A stretch of DNA of 64,000 bases from Streptomyces luteolus (GCF_029968015.1 NZ_JASCIS010000003.1:1-64000), one strand, 5' to 3'. Positions 44,553 through 53,631 are shown, counted from the stretch's first letter. Numbers and translations: made by a program. The notes: generated by a model not told the origin, from the letters alone.

Positions 44553-46064
44553 ATGGTCTTCAGCCCGCACGAGATCGACGCAGCGCTCGAAGCGGCGGTC
44601 GCCGAGCCCGCACCGGCTGCCGGTCTCGGCCGGCGCTTCGCCGAACTCGCCAAGGCGCACCCCGACCGTGAGGCGCTGGTCTGCGGTCAGGACCGGCGGA
44701 GCTTCGCCGAGGTGGACCGGCGCACCAACCAACTCGCCGCCGTCCTCACCGAACGCGGCGCCGCCCCCGGCTCCGCGGTGGCCGTCGTGCTGCCGAACCG
44801 TCTGGAGTTCTACGAAGTCGCCATCGCCGCCTGGAAGCTCGGCGCCACGGTCGTACCCCTGAACCATCGCGCTCCGGAGACCGAACGCGAGCGCCTGTAC
44901 TCCCTGGCCCGGCCTGCGGTCATCGTCGTCGACCGGCCCGAGCCGTCCCGCACATGTGCGGTCGTACTGGACGACCTCTACACCCAGGCCCAAGGCCACG
45001 CGGACACAGCACCGCCGGATACGCCCGCGGTGCCGTGGCTCGCCATCGGCTCCGGCGGCTCGACCGGCGCACCCAAACTGATCGTCAAGGAGGAGCCCGG
45101 TCCGGTCCATCCCGCGAAGGCCGCGATGCTGGGCATGCGCCCGGGCGGGCGGCAGTTGGTGGCCGGGCCGCTCTACCACAGCGGTCCGTTCAACTGGGGC
45201 GTCATCCATCTGATGGCGGCGGGCGGCACGATCGTGCTCGCCGAGAAGTTCGACGCGGAAGGCTTCCTGGCGACCATCGCCGCCGAACGCATCACGTGGG
45301 CCATGGTCGTCCCCACGATGCTGCGCCGCATCATGCGGCTGCCCGCCATCGTGCGCGAAGGCCATGACCTGACGTCGCTGGAGGTGCTGCTGCATGGCGC
45401 GGCGGCCTGCCCACCCACCCTCAAACGGGAGGTGCTGGCCTTCTTCGGTGCCGAGCGGGTCTGGGAGGTCTACGGCTCAACCGAGATCGGGCTCGGCCTG
45501 ATGCGCGGCGACGCATGGCTGGCGCACCCTGGCAGCGTCGGCCAGCTCATGGCCGCCTACGACGTGTCCATACGTGACAACCAGGGTGGCGAGCTGCCGC
45601 CCGGTCAGGTCGGGGAGATCTGGATCCGGCAGGCCGGCGGGGCGACCTTCTCCTACCGGGGCGCCGAGGCACGAGCCGACAGCTCCGGGTTCCACAGCGT
45701 CGGGGATCTCGGCAGCCTCGACGCGGACGGATACCTGTACCTCTCCGACCGCCGCACCGACCTGATCATCTCCGGCGGGTCCAACGTGTACCCGGCCGAG
45801 GTCGAGCACGTCCTGCTCGACCATCCCGGTGTGGAGGACGTCGCCGTGATCGGGCTGCCTGATCCCGAATGGGGCCAACGCGTACACGCGTTGGTGGCGG
45901 CCACCGCCCCGGAGGCTCCTCCCAGCGGCGAGGAACTGGCCGCGCACTGCCGGGACCGGCTCATGCCCTACAAGGCCCCCAAGACGTATGAGTTCACCTC
46001 CGCGCTCCCGCGGGACGCGGCGGGCAAGCTGCGCCGGAGCCGGCTGCGCGACGAACGCCTCTGA
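44553..46064 (+). CDS. Acyl-CoA synthetase (AMP-forming), FadD3/BaiB-like
   Basis: A 503-residue adenylating enzyme that activates a carboxylic acid to its CoA thioester. The P-loop-like motif is GSGGSTGAPKLIVKEE, A5 is EVYGSTEIG, A7/A8 are YLYLSDRRTDLIISGGSNVY and EVEHVLLDHPGVEDVAVIGL, and the catalytic Lys lies in AAGKLRRSRL. The GGSTG form of the motif and the surrounding genes suggest a polycyclic or steroid-type acid rather than a fatty acid. GGAGAGGGGAG precedes the ATG. First gene of a five-gene operon. Confidence 0.85.
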   Translation: MVFSPHEIDAALEAAVAEPAPAAGLGRRFAELAKAHPDREALVCGQDRRSFAEVDRRTNQLAAVLTERGAAPGSAVAVVLPNRLEFYEVAIAAWKLGATVVPLNHRAPETERERLYSLARPAVIVVDRPEPSRTCAVVLDDLYTQAQGHADTAPPDTPAVPWLAIGSGGSTGAPKLIVKEEPGPVHPAKAAMLGMRPGGRQLVAGPLYHSGPFNWGVIHLMAAGGTIVLAEKFDAEGFLATIAAERITWAMVVPTMLRRIMRLPAIVREGHDLTSLEVLLHGAAACPPTLKREVLAFFGAERVWEVYGSTEIGLGLMRGDAWLAHPGSVGQLMAAYDVSIRDNQGGELPPGQVGEIWIRQAGGATFSYRGAEARADSSGFHSVGDLGSLDADGYLYLSDRRTDLIISGGSNVYPAEVEHVLLDHPGVEDVAVIGLPDPEWGQRVHALVAATAPEAPPSGEELAAHCRDRLMPYKAPKTYEFTSALPRDAAGKLRRSRLRDERL

Positions 46065-46080
46065 GCAGAAGGGCAATTCC

Positions 46081-46830
46081 ATGTTCGCAGGGAAGACGGC
46101 GCTGGTGACCGGCGCCAGCAAGGGCATCGGCTACGCCATCGCCGAAGCGCTGGTGGCCAAGGGCGCGCATGTGGTCCTCACCGCGCGCAAGGAGCAGCCG
46201 CTGGCCGAGGCGGCCGCACGCCTCGGCGCCCCCGGCAGGGTGCTGGCCGTCCCGGGAAACTCCAGCGACGAGGCGCACCGCGCCGATGCGGTGGCCCAGA
46301 GCGTGGCCCGGTTCGGTTCGCTGGACCTGCTGGTCAACAACACGGGCATCAACCCGCTCTTCGAGCCCCTGGCACGCACGGACCTGCGCACGGTAGGCAA
46401 GGTCTTCGACACCAACGTGGTCGCAAGCCTCGGCTGGGTGCAGCAGGCGTGGGACGCCTCGATGAGCGAACACGGCGGTTCGATTCTCAACATGGCCTCG
46501 GTCGCGGGTCTGCGGCCCGCACCGATGATGGGGATCTACGCGGCGAGCAAGGCCGCGCTGGTCCACCTGACCGCCCAGCTGGCAACGGAACTATGCCCCG
46601 GTGTCCGGGTCAACGCCATCGCCCCGGCAGTCGTCCGCACCGACTTCGCCAGGCCGCTCTTCGAAGGCAACGAGGAGAAGACCGCCGCGCAGTACCCGCT
46701 CGGCCGACTCGGTTCACCCGCGGACATCGCCCGCGCAGCCACGTTCCTGCTCTCCGCCGACGCCGACTGGATCACCGGGCAGACCCTCATCGTCGACGGA
46801 GGCCTGCTGCTCGGCGGCGGCGTCGCGTAG
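46081..46830 (+). CDS. SDR-family dehydrogenase in CoA-catabolic operon
   Basis: 249 residues, a classical short-chain dehydrogenase. Cofactor motif VTGASKGIGYAIAEALV, VNNTGINP in place of NNAG, active site NMASVAGLR and IYAASKAALVHL, and C terminus WITGQTLIVDGG. It probably oxidises a hydroxyacyl-CoA or ring hydroxyl made by the ligase product. It starts 16 bases after the ligase stop and ends 30 bases before the thiolase. Whether it fills the role of IpdF cannot be decided by motif. Confidence 0.85.
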   Translation: MFAGKTALVTGASKGIGYAIAEALVAKGAHVVLTARKEQPLAEAAARLGAPGRVLAVPGNSSDEAHRADAVAQSVARFGSLDLLVNNTGINPLFEPLARTDLRTVGKVFDTNVVASLGWVQQAWDASMSEHGGSILNMASVAGLRPAPMMGIYAASKAALVHLTAQLATELCPGVRVNAIAPAVVRTDFARPLFEGNEEKTAAQYPLGRLGSPADIARAATFLLSADADWITGQTLIVDGGLLLGGGVA

Positions 46831-46860
46831 CCCACCGACATCTCTCCCAGGAGAAACCAC

Positions 46861-48081
46861 ATGCCTGAAGCAGTCATCGTGGCCACCGCACGCTCCCCGA
46901 TCGGCCGGGCCGGAAAGGGATCGCTGAAGGAGCTGCGCCCGGACGACCTCGCCGCCCGGATGGTCAACGCGGCGCTGGCCAAGGTGCCCCAACTCGACCC
47001 GGCCGATATCGACGACCTCATGCTCGGCTGCGGTCTTCCCGGCGGCGAGCAGGGCTTCAACATGGCCCGGGTGGTCGCCGTCCTGGCCGGTCACGACCAG
47101 CTTCCTGGCACCACCGTCACCCGCTACTGCGCCTCCAGCCTGCAGACCACCCGGATGGCCCTGCATGCCATCAAGGCAGGGGAAGGGGACGTTTTCCTCA
47201 GCGCCGGAGTGGAGATGGTCTCCCGCTACGGCAAGGGCACCTCCGACTCGCTGCCCGACACCGTCAACCCGCGCTTCGACGAGGCCATGAAGCGGACCGC
47301 TCGTACGGCCGAGCAGGGAACCGACGGCTGGCAGGACCCCCGGGCGCGGAACCTGCTGCCGGATGTCTACATCTCCATGGGGCAGACCGCGGAGAACCTC
47401 GCCCTGGCCAAGGGCGTCTCCCGCCGCGACATGGACGAGTTCGGGGTGCGCTCGCAGAACCTCACCGAACAGGCCGTCGCGAACGGCTTCTGGGAACGGG
47501 AGATCACCGCCGTCACCGCGGCGGACGGCACGCTCGTCACCGCCGACGACGGGCCGCGCCCCGGCGTCACGTACGAAAAGGTCGCCGACCTGGGGCCGGT
47601 CTTCCGGCCCGACGGGCGGGTCACCGCCGGCAACTGCTGCCCGCTCAACGACGGCGCCGCGGCTCTCGTGATCATGTCCGACACCAAGGCGCGCCGGCTG
47701 GGCATCACCCCGCTGGCGCGGATCGTCGCCACCGGCGTCTCCGGACTCTCCCCGGAGATCATGGGCCTCGGGCCGGTCGAAGCCACCCGTCGAGCCCTGG
47801 CTCTGGCGGGGATGACCATCGACGACATCGACCTGGTGGAGATCAACGAAGCGTTCGCCGCGCAGGTCATCCCCTCCTACCGAGAGCTCGGCATCGACCT
47901 GGAAAGGCTCAACGTCAACGGCGGCGCCATCGCGGTCGGCCATCCCTTCGGCATGACGGGCGCCCGCATCACCACCACCCTGATCAACTCCCTTCAGTAC
48001 CACGACAAGCAATTCGGTCTGGAAACCATGTGCGTCGGCGGCGGGCAGGGCATGGCCATGGTCATCGAGCGGCTGTCATGA
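46861..48081 (+). CDS. Thiolase (acetyl-CoA acyltransferase), FadA-like
   Basis: A 406-residue degradative thiolase. The acyl-accepting Cys90 lies in [11 protein letters not shown], the general-base His361 in [11 protein letters not shown] and the second Cys391 in [10 protein letters not shown]. It cleaves a 3-ketoacyl-CoA to shorten a chain or opened ring. AGGAGAA precedes the ATG. The stop overlaps the next SDR gene (ATGA). In mycobacterial C/D-ring steroid degradation this step is done by FadA6; a similar role is inferred here. Confidence 0.9.
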   Translation: MPEAVIVATARSPIGRAGKGSLKELRPDDLAARMVNAALAKVPQLDPADIDDLMLGCGLPGGEQGFNMARVVAVLAGHDQLPGTTVTRYCASSLQTTRMALHAIKAGEGDVFLSAGVEMVSRYGKGTSDSLPDTVNPRFDEAMKRTARTAEQGTDGWQDPRARNLLPDVYISMGQTAENLALAKGVSRRDMDEFGVRSQNLTEQAVANGFWEREITAVTAADGTLVTADDGPRPGVTYEKVADLGPVFRPDGRVTAGNCCPLNDGAAALVIMSDTKARRLGITPLARIVATGVSGLSPEIMGLGPVEATRRALALAGMTIDDIDLVEINEAFAAQVIPSYRELGIDLERLNVNGGAIAVGHPFGMTGARITTTLINSLQYHDKQFGLETMCVGGGQGMAMVIERLS

Positions 48082-49118
48082 CGGAGCTCGACGCGGCCCA
48101 GGAACGGCACCACCCGCTGACCGAACAGCCACGCGTCGCGATCGTGACCGGCGCGGGCCGCGGCATCGGACGAGCTCACGCCCTCGCCCTGGCGGCCGCC
48201 GGGACACGCGTGGTCGTGGGCGACCTCGGCCCTGCCGGCCGGAGCCCGGCGGACGTCGTGGTCGAAGAGATCCGTGACGCAGGCGGCCACGCGGTGGCCG
48301 CCACCCACGACATCGGCTGCTGGAAATCGGGCAGCCGCCTGGTCGACACCGCGCTCGATGCGTTCGGACGGCTGGACGTCCTGGTGTGCAACGCAGGCAT
48401 CCTGCGCGGCGGACTGGTCGCCGACCTCGACGAGGAAGACGTGGACGCCCAGTTGCGAGTCCACTTGAAGGGCACTCTGGGCCCAGCCCGGGCTGCGGCC
48501 GCCCACTGGCGGGACCGCGCCCGCGCCGGGGAGCAGGGCCATGCGCGGCTCATCTGCACTACATCCGCCTCCGGGCTCTACGGCATGCCGGGCTTCGCGG
48601 CGTACGGCGCGGCGAAGGCGGGCATCGCCGCGTTCGTCGTGATCGCGGCCAGGGAGCTCGCGCAGTACGGGGTGACCGTGAACGCCATCGCTCCGCGCGC
48701 GGCCACCCGGATGATGACCACCGCACTCGCCGACCTCGTGGCCATGGGCGTACTCCCGGACACCCCGGACACTCCCGATGCCGCGGACACCCCGGACACT
48801 CCCGACACCCCGGACACTCCCGACACCCCGGACACTCCCGATACCCCGGATACCCCGGACGCCGCCGAACGCGCTGATCCCGCTGAACCGGAGGACGTCT
48901 CCCCGCTGGTGGAGTGGCTGGCGGGGCCGGACTCCGCAGGTGTCACCGGGCAGGTCTTCGAGATCTCCGGGCGCCGACTCGGGATCGCCGAGGGGTGGCG
49001 CCACGGTCCGTTCACGGAGTCCGAGCATCGTTTCCAGGCCGCCACGCTCGGCCCGGTGGTCACCGAACTCCTGCAGCGTGCAGCGGCCCCGCCTCCCGCC
49101 CCGCTGCGATCCCGGTGA
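48078..49118 (+). CDS. SDR hydroxyacyl-CoA dehydrogenase with an Asp-Thr-Pro repeat
   Basis: 346 residues. An SDR domain (TGAGRGIGRAHALALAAAG, LVCNAGILRGG, active site TTSASGLYGMPGFAAYGAAK) continues into VSPLVEWLAGPDSAGVTGQV and FEISGRRLGIAEGW, as in 17-beta-HSD4-like (R)-3-hydroxyacyl-CoA dehydrogenases. Between them, residues about 228-262 are a run of Asp-Thr-Pro units encoded by an 18-bp tandem repeat, in the loop that normally forms the substrate lid. The rest of the domain is intact, so the enzyme may still work. The start is coupled to the thiolase by four bases. Confidence 0.85.
   Translation: MTELDAAQERHHPLTEQPRVAIVTGAGRGIGRAHALALAAAGTRVVVGDLGPAGRSPADVVVEEIRDAGGHAVAATHDIGCWKSGSRLVDTALDAFGRLDVLVCNAGILRGGLVADLDEEDVDAQLRVHLKGTLGPARAAAAHWRDRARAGEQGHARLICTTSASGLYGMPGFAAYGAAKAGIAAFVVIAARELAQYGVTVNAIAPRAATRMMTTALADLVAMGVLPDTPDTPDAADTPDTPDTPDTPDTPDTPDTPDTPDAAERADPAEPEDVSPLVEWLAGPDSAGVTGQVFEISGRRLGIAEGWRHGPFTESEHRFQAATLGPVVTELLQRAAAPPPAPLRSR
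48759..48863 (+). repeat. 18-bp tandem array inside the SDR gene
   Basis: About six copies of GACACCCCGGACACTCCC or its close variants, in frame, encoding (Asp-Thr-Pro)n with two Asp-Ala-Ala interruptions. All copy-number steps keep the reading frame. Confidence 0.9.
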
Positions 49119-49161
49119 CCACGCCGGGCCGCCACCGCATCACCTCACGAGGAGAACCGCC

Positions 49162-50166
49162 ATGCCGCCCCTGTCCACCCGCTTCACCCAACTGCTGGAG
49201 ATCGACCATCCCATCGTGCAGGACGGCATGGGGCCGTACGTCACCGACCGTCTGGCCGCCGCCGTCTCCAACGCCGGCGGCCTCGGCACGGTCAGCTCAC
49301 CGGGCCGCGAGGCCGAACCCTCCCGGGGCGAACGGGAACTGCGCTCACGCATCGCGCACACCGCCTCCCTCACCGACCGGCCCTTCGCCGTCAACGTCCC
49401 CGTAGTCCGGGACCCCTCCGGCAGCATCAGCGAGATCTCCGCCACGTACCTGCGTGCCGTGATCGCGGCCCGCAAGGCCGGCGAACCACCCAAAGTGCTG
49501 ATCACCTCCTCCGGATTCCCCGGCGAGCTGTGCGAGGACATCCGCGACGCCGGACTCATCCACCTCCAGAAGGTGGGATCCACCCGGCAGGCCGTGAAGG
49601 CGGCGGCAGCGGGCGTCGACGCCGTCATCGCCTCCGGCTACGAGATGGGCGGCCACATCGCGCCACACCCAGTCCACACCATGGTGCTGGTGCCCAACGT
49701 CGCGGATGCCGTGGACATACCCGTCCTGCTCTCCGGCGGAGCCCGCGACGGCCGCGCACTGGCCGCAGCCCTCTGCCTCGGCGCATCGGGCGTCGCCATG
49801 GGCACCCGCTTCATCGCCACCGAGGACATCGAATGGCACCCCGCCTACGCGCAGGCAGTCCTCGCAGCAGGAGAGGGCGATGACCTCGTGACGGAAGGCC
49901 CGGCCAGGGTGCTGCGGAACCGGGCCATGGAGAGGTGGTCCGCAGCTCGCCGGGACGGCAGCCCGTACACGGCGAAGTACCGCGGCGAAAAAGCGCTGTT
50001 CCACGCACAGCGTGACGGGGACGTGGACGAGGGCATCGTCTCCGCCGGACAAGTGGCCAGCGGTATCACCGAGCTGGTCACCGTTCAGGACCTACTGCCT
50101 GCGATGGCCGACGAGGCAGCCCGACTCCTCAACCGCGGCCTCGAAGGACGTCCGCCAGTACGTTGA
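49162..50166 (+). CDS. Nitronate-monooxygenase-family flavoprotein, IpdC-like
   Basis: A 334-residue FMN-dependent TIM-barrel enzyme. It begins LLEIDHPIVQDGMGPYVTDR and has NAGGLGTVSS, ASGYEMGGHIAPHPVHT, IPVLLSGGARDGRALAAALC and GASGVAMGTRFIATEDI for FMN binding. The family includes nitronate monooxygenases and the mycobacterial IpdC reductase of steroid ring C/D degradation. Next to IpdA/IpdB-like, ligase and thiolase genes the IpdC-type role is favoured. GAGGAGAA precedes the ATG. Last gene of the operon. Confidence 0.82.
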   Translation: MPPLSTRFTQLLEIDHPIVQDGMGPYVTDRLAAAVSNAGGLGTVSSPGREAEPSRGERELRSRIAHTASLTDRPFAVNVPVVRDPSGSISEISATYLRAVIAARKAGEPPKVLITSSGFPGELCEDIRDAGLIHLQKVGSTRQAVKAAAAGVDAVIASGYEMGGHIAPHPVHTMVLVPNVADAVDIPVLLSGGARDGRALAAALCLGASGVAMGTRFIATEDIEWHPAYAQAVLAAGEGDDLVTEGPARVLRNRAMERWSAARRDGSPYTAKYRGEKALFHAQRDGDVDEGIVSAGQVASGITELVTVQDLLPAMADEAARLLNRGLEGRPPVR

Positions 50167-50318
50167 CCAAGACGGAGGGGCGCACGGACAGGCGCTGGGC
50201 AGGGTGAGTCAGCACCGTCGCGCACGGGCGGAGGTCTCCCAGGCGACGACGCGGCGGGAGAACCCCTCGCGGATTACGGAGAGCCGCAACGCCCCGTCGG
50301 CGGAAATCATCGTCTCCA

Positions 50319-50813
50319 CTACCGACCCGGGCTAACGTCGGCGAAGTCCCTTACGTCGTAGAGCAGTTGCAGCAGCTCGACCTCGTTGGGCCCTGCCGGC
50401 GCGAGACCACGTTGACGCCGTATTCTTTGATCACGGTGCAGTGGTGTTCGGCCGACGGTTGAATCCAGGACACCCGGCCGGGCGCCGTGCCGCTCATCTA
50501 GGGCGGTCTTCCCCCTGAACGCCTCGGGATCCGCGTGGGCGTCGAACCAGACCACCGCGAGGTTGTCGCCGTGGCGGGCCACGGTGTGCGACACAGGGGC
50601 GAGTTCAACCCCGCAGTCACCGCCGACGACGAGCAGAGGTTCATCACCGCTGCGGCGCAATGCCTCCCTGGTCGCCGCCAACGCTGCGGCGCAATGCCTC
50701 CCTGGTCGCCGCCAACGCTGCGGCGCAATGCCTCCCTGGTCGCCGCCAACGCTGCGGCGCAATGCCTCCCTGGTCGCCGCCAAGGAACACGTCAGGACGT
50801 CGAGATGACGCAC
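50319..50813 (-). pseudogene. Truncated arginase/ureohydrolase relic with tandem repeat
   Basis: A minus-strand frame of 164 codons contains LAATREALRRSGDEPLLVVG, then GDCGVELAPVSHTVARHGDN and LAVVWFDAHADPEA. GGD and DAHAD are the first two metal-binding motifs of arginase-like ureohydrolases. After DAHAD similarity ends, and the SxDxD and GE motifs are missing, as is most of the N terminus. The segment before GDEP contains four 34-bp copies, so its repeats are read in three frames in turn. Without the other metal ligands it cannot be an active enzyme. Confidence 0.6.
50650..50785. repeat. Four tandem copies of a 34-bp unit
   Basis: CTGCGGCGCAATGCCTCCCT followed by GGTCGCCGCCAACG repeats four times with a single difference near the end of the last copy. 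The unit is not a multiple of three, but three extra copies add 102 bp, so the arginase frame on the minus strand is restored after the array. Such near-perfect copies indicate recent amplification. Confidence 0.95.
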
Positions 50814-50883
50814 CCTGTCCCCGTTCCGCCCGGGGTCGGGATCGATGTCGACGACGGTCCGTCCGGCGGAGCCGGAGGGCCGA

Positions 50884-50909
50884 CTGTGGCCTCGCTCGCG
50901 AGGCCACAG
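50884..50909. terminator. Hairpin between arginase relic and small secreted-protein gene
   Basis: CTGTGGCCTCG and CGAGGCCACAG form a perfect 11-bp stem with a CTCG loop, 20 bases after the stop of the leftward small secreted-protein gene. A terminator for that gene is the simplest function. Confidence 0.75.
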
Positions 50910-50928
50910 CGGTAACCGAGCAGGTGCT

Positions 50929-51255
50929 CTACGGAACGGGGATGAAGCGGACGCCTTCCACGTCGTCGATCACTTCGGCTTCTTCGCCGGGCACCATCGC
51001 CATGTGCGGGTCGCCCTGGCAGTCGCTGCTTCCGTAGAGCAGCGCGAGGCTGTCCGTGTCGTTGTTGGCGTTGCCGTGCTCCGGCAGTTCATGAGCGCTG
51101 TCGATCGTGTGGCAGACGTGGTCGGCCGGGTTGTCGAACCCGCCATCGGTGACGAACCCGGTCCAGCTGAATTCTCCCTGGGCGGCGTGGGCGGGACCGG
51201 CGAGGACACCGGTGAGGAAGAGGGCCCCGGCGAGGACGGGAAGGTAACGGCGCAC
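50929..51255 (-). CDS. Small secreted protein of unknown function
   Basis: 108 residues. A signal peptide covers about residues 1-25 (ALFLTGVLAGPAHA), then an 83-residue acidic mature part with two cysteines (DHVCHTIDS, SSDCQGDP) that may pair. It has many Asp, Glu, Gly and Asn residues and no recognisable family. The GTG start is fixed by AAGGAG five bases upstream. A strong hairpin follows the stop. Stand-alone gene; an extracellular role is inferred only from the signal peptide. Confidence 0.7.
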   Translation of the reverse strand: MRRYLPVLAGALFLTGVLAGPAHAAQGEFSWTGFVTDGGFDNPADHVCHTIDSAHELPEHGNANNDTDSLALLYGSSDCQGDPHMAMVPGEEAEVIDDVEGVRFIPVP

Positions 51256-51589
51256 AGCAACTCCTTGCAAGGTGAGGGGAATGGGGCGGGGGCCACCGTC
51301 ATCGCGTGAGGTGACGACCCGCGTCTGTGGCGCCTGCGGGCGCCGCACCGAAGGTGCCCGAGGGTGAGAACAACCATGCTCGGGAGGAAGGGCTTGTCAC
51401 CCGGATGAGAGGGGCCGGCACCGGCGAGAACACCGCGCACATCTCGAAGACACCGCAGGTGAGCGGGCCAGTCCCACCGCCGTGGCGCAGCTCCCCCGAT
51501 GCTTGTGATCGTGCCGGCGCGGAGCAAACGCGGGAGCGTACGGGGGCGCACACGCGCCGCTGTCGTATGCACCCTCTCCACCCGGTTGC
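51256..51589. other. Gene-free stretch
   Basis: Nothing is supported in these 334 bases between two leftward genes. They should contain the promoter of the small secreted-protein gene. A few short GC-rich hairpins are possible, but none is convincing as a terminator of the O-methyltransferase gene. Confidence 0.4.
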
Positions 51590-52309
51590 TCAGCCCGGCA
51601 CTTCATCGCGCTGGTCACTCCGTGCCAGGGGGCGCTCTGCGGGACGCTTGCGGGCCAGGGTCATGCCGTCGCCGATGGGCAGGATCACCGTGTCCACGCG
51701 CTCGTCCTGGTGCACGAGGGCGTTGAGACTGCGGAGAGCGGTGGTCTCCGGGTCGGTGTGGGCGGGGTCGCTGACTCTCCCGGACCACAGCACGTTGTCC
51801 AGGACGATGAGCCCGCCCTCGCCCACGAGTTCCAGGGCGCACTGGTAGTAGTGGGGGTAGTTCGTCTTGTCGGCGTCGATGAATACCAGGTCGAACGGCG
51901 GCACCGGTTCCCCGCGCTGTTCGTCGACGAGTTCGCTGAGGATCCGCGTGGCATCGCCCAGCCGTAGGTCGATTCGGTGGCTGACTCCGGCTCGCTGCCA
52001 GAACCTGCGGGCGGTCCGTGTCCATGTCTCGCTCTGGTCGATGGTGACCAGGCAACCGTCGGCCGGCAGAGCGGACGCCATGCACAGCGCGCTGTAGCCG
52101 GTGAAGCAGCCGACTTCCAGCACCCGCCGTGCTCCGCTGATGCGGACCAGCAGGGCCAGGAGCTGCCCCTGCTCCGGTGACACCTGCATGGAGCCGCAAG
52201 GCAGCCGCCGGTTCTCGCGACGGAGTGTCGCCAGGACGGACGTGTCCCGCAGGGAATGGGCACGCAGATACTCCAACAGTGCGCCGTCGACGTGCAGATG
52301 ACTGTCCAT
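51590..52309 (-). CDS. SAM-dependent O-methyltransferase (CCoAOMT-like)
   Basis: 239 residues of the cation-dependent class I O-methyltransferase family that acts on vicinal diols. SAM motif VLEVGCFTGYSALCMA, then TIDQSETW, DLVFIDADKTNYPHYYQCAL with the metal-binding Asp, and IVLDNVLWSGRV. Catechols are the usual substrates, which fits the upstream genes for 2,3-dihydroxybenzoate-type chemistry. GAGGAGA precedes the ATG. Its leader contains four 17-bp tandem repeats. Last gene of the leftward mini cluster. Confidence 0.9.
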   Translation of the reverse strand: MDSHLHVDGALLEYLRAHSLRDTSVLATLRRENRRLPCGSMQVSPEQGQLLALLVRISGARRVLEVGCFTGYSALCMASALPADGCLVTIDQSETWTRTARRFWQRAGVSHRIDLRLGDATRILSELVDEQRGEPVPPFDLVFIDADKTNYPHYYQCALELVGEGGLIVLDNVLWSGRVSDPAHTDPETTALRSLNALVHQDERVDTVILPIGDGMTLARKRPAERPLARSDQRDEVPG

Positions 52310-52359
52310 GGTGTCTCCTCGCTCGGTACGCGTCCTGGAGAGGTATTCGTGCCGAAGCG

Positions 52360-52427
52360 GGCACGAGCCGGTGAAGGGCACGAGCGGGTGAACGGCACGA
52401 GCCGGTGAACGGCACGGGCCGGTGAGC
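52360..52427. repeat. Four tandem 17-bp units upstream of the O-methyltransferase
   Basis: GGCACGAGCCGGTGAAC-type units occur four times without gaps between the isochorismate synthase stop and the O-methyltransferase start. The copies differ at one or two bases. They lie in the presumed leader or promoter of the O-methyltransferase gene. Confidence 0.85.
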
Positions 52428-52434
52428 GGATGAC

Positions 52435-53631
52435 TCACGGCTGGACGCCGAGGGCTCGTAGGACGGTGGCGAACTTGGCTCCCGTCTCGGCGGTCTCGGC
52501 CTGGGGGCAGGAGCCGGCGACGATGCCCGCGCCGGCGAACAGCCGTGCCGTACGTGAGGTTGCCTCGGCACAGCGGATGGCGAGCGCCCACTCGCCGTCA
52601 CCGTGCAGGTCCTCCCAGCCGACCAGGCCGGTGTACATGCCGCGGTCGAACCGTTCCAGCTCTCGGATCGCCCTCTGGGCGGCAGGAGTTGGCGTGCCGC
52701 ACACGGCAGGGGTGGGGTGCAGGGCGCAGGCGAGAGCGAGCGCGGTGATGTGCTCGTCGGCGAGGGTGCCCGTGACCGCGGTGGCCAGATGCCACATGGT
52801 GGCGGTCGCCGACAGCCGGGGTACGGGGGGCCTGTCGAGGTGCGTGCAGTGTGGGTGAAGCGCCTCCAGGGCCGCGTCGACGAGGATGGTGTGCTCGCGC
52901 CGGTCCTTGTCGGAGGTGCGCAGTTCCGCGGCGTACTGTGCGTCCTGACGCGGGTCGGCGCCGCGTGGCCGGGAGCCGGCCAGCAGCACGGTGGTCACCG
53001 TTCGTCCTCGGCGGGCGACGAGGAGCTCGGGGCTGGCGCCCAGGAGCGTACGCCCGCCTCCGGAGGGAACGGCGAACACGTGGGCTGCCGGATCGCTGAC
53101 GGCAAGCCGCCGCAGCAGGCCCGGCAGGTCGAGATCCCGGTCGCTGGTGACGTCCAGGGCCCGCGCCAGGACGACTTTGCTGAGCTCACCCGACCGCAGC
53201 AGCTCAAGCACTGCCTCCACTGCTGATGCGTACCCCTCCGGGCCGGGCAGCGGACGCAGCCGGCCTCGCCAGGCGGACGACGGTGGTACGACCGAGGCGA
53301 ATGCCGGGTCCGCGGCAAGAGCCGGTGCCCGGTACATAACCCTCGGGACGGCCACCGCGCAGGGTTCCGTCACATGGAACGGTACGGCTCCGATCGCGAC
53401 GGGCACGGGCGTGCGGTCGGTGCGGGCGGCCTGGAGCGCGGACCGGACCCGCACGGGCAACGGTTCCGGTCCGTGCCTCACCGCTGCTCTCACGCCACGG
53501 GCCAGCAGTGTTCCGGAAGGCGAGGCGAAGAAGCGATCGGTGGCCGGGCGGTAGGACCGCAGCAGCTCGTCGGCAGCGCTGTAGCGCCGGTCCGTCGTCA
53601 CATCGGTGGGCGAGGAAGGGGGCGCGGTCAT
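52435..53631 (-). CDS. Isochorismate synthase (EntC/DhbC-like)
   Basis: A 398-residue chorismate-utilising enzyme that converts chorismate to isochorismate. Conserved segments are GELSKVVLARALDVTSDRDL, LLGASPELLVARRG, LAGSRPRGADPRQDAQYAAE, SDKDRREHTILVDA and the C-terminal ALHPTPAVCGTPTPAA, RGMYTGLVGW and IRCAEA with Mg-binding Glu. These are the EntC/MenF family marks. Length is standard. AGGAG lies upstream of the ATG. It sits after the DHB-dehydrogenase gene in the same direction, so the product is probably dedicated to a 2,3-dihydroxybenzoate-type compound. Confidence 0.92.
   Translation of the reverse strand: MTAPPSSPTDVTTDRRYSAADELLRSYRPATDRFFASPSGTLLARGVRAAVRHGPEPLPVRVRSALQAARTDRTPVPVAIGAVPFHVTEPCAVAVPRVMYRAPALAADPAFASVVPPSSAWRGRLRPLPGPEGYASAVEAVLELLRSGELSKVVLARALDVTSDRDLDLPGLLRRLAVSDPAAHVFAVPSGGGRTLLGASPELLVARRGRTVTTVLLAGSRPRGADPRQDAQYAAELRTSDKDRREHTILVDAALEALHPHCTHLDRPPVPRLSATATMWHLATAVTGTLADEHITALALACALHPTPAVCGTPTPAAQRAIRELERFDRGMYTGLVGWEDLHGDGEWALAIRCAEATSRTARLFAGAGIVAGSCPQAETAETGAKFATVLRALGVQP

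Noticed and set aside
50650..50785. Possible CRISPR array
   Set aside because: The 34-bp copies are directly adjacent with no spacers and no cas genes nearby, so it is a simple tandem repeat.
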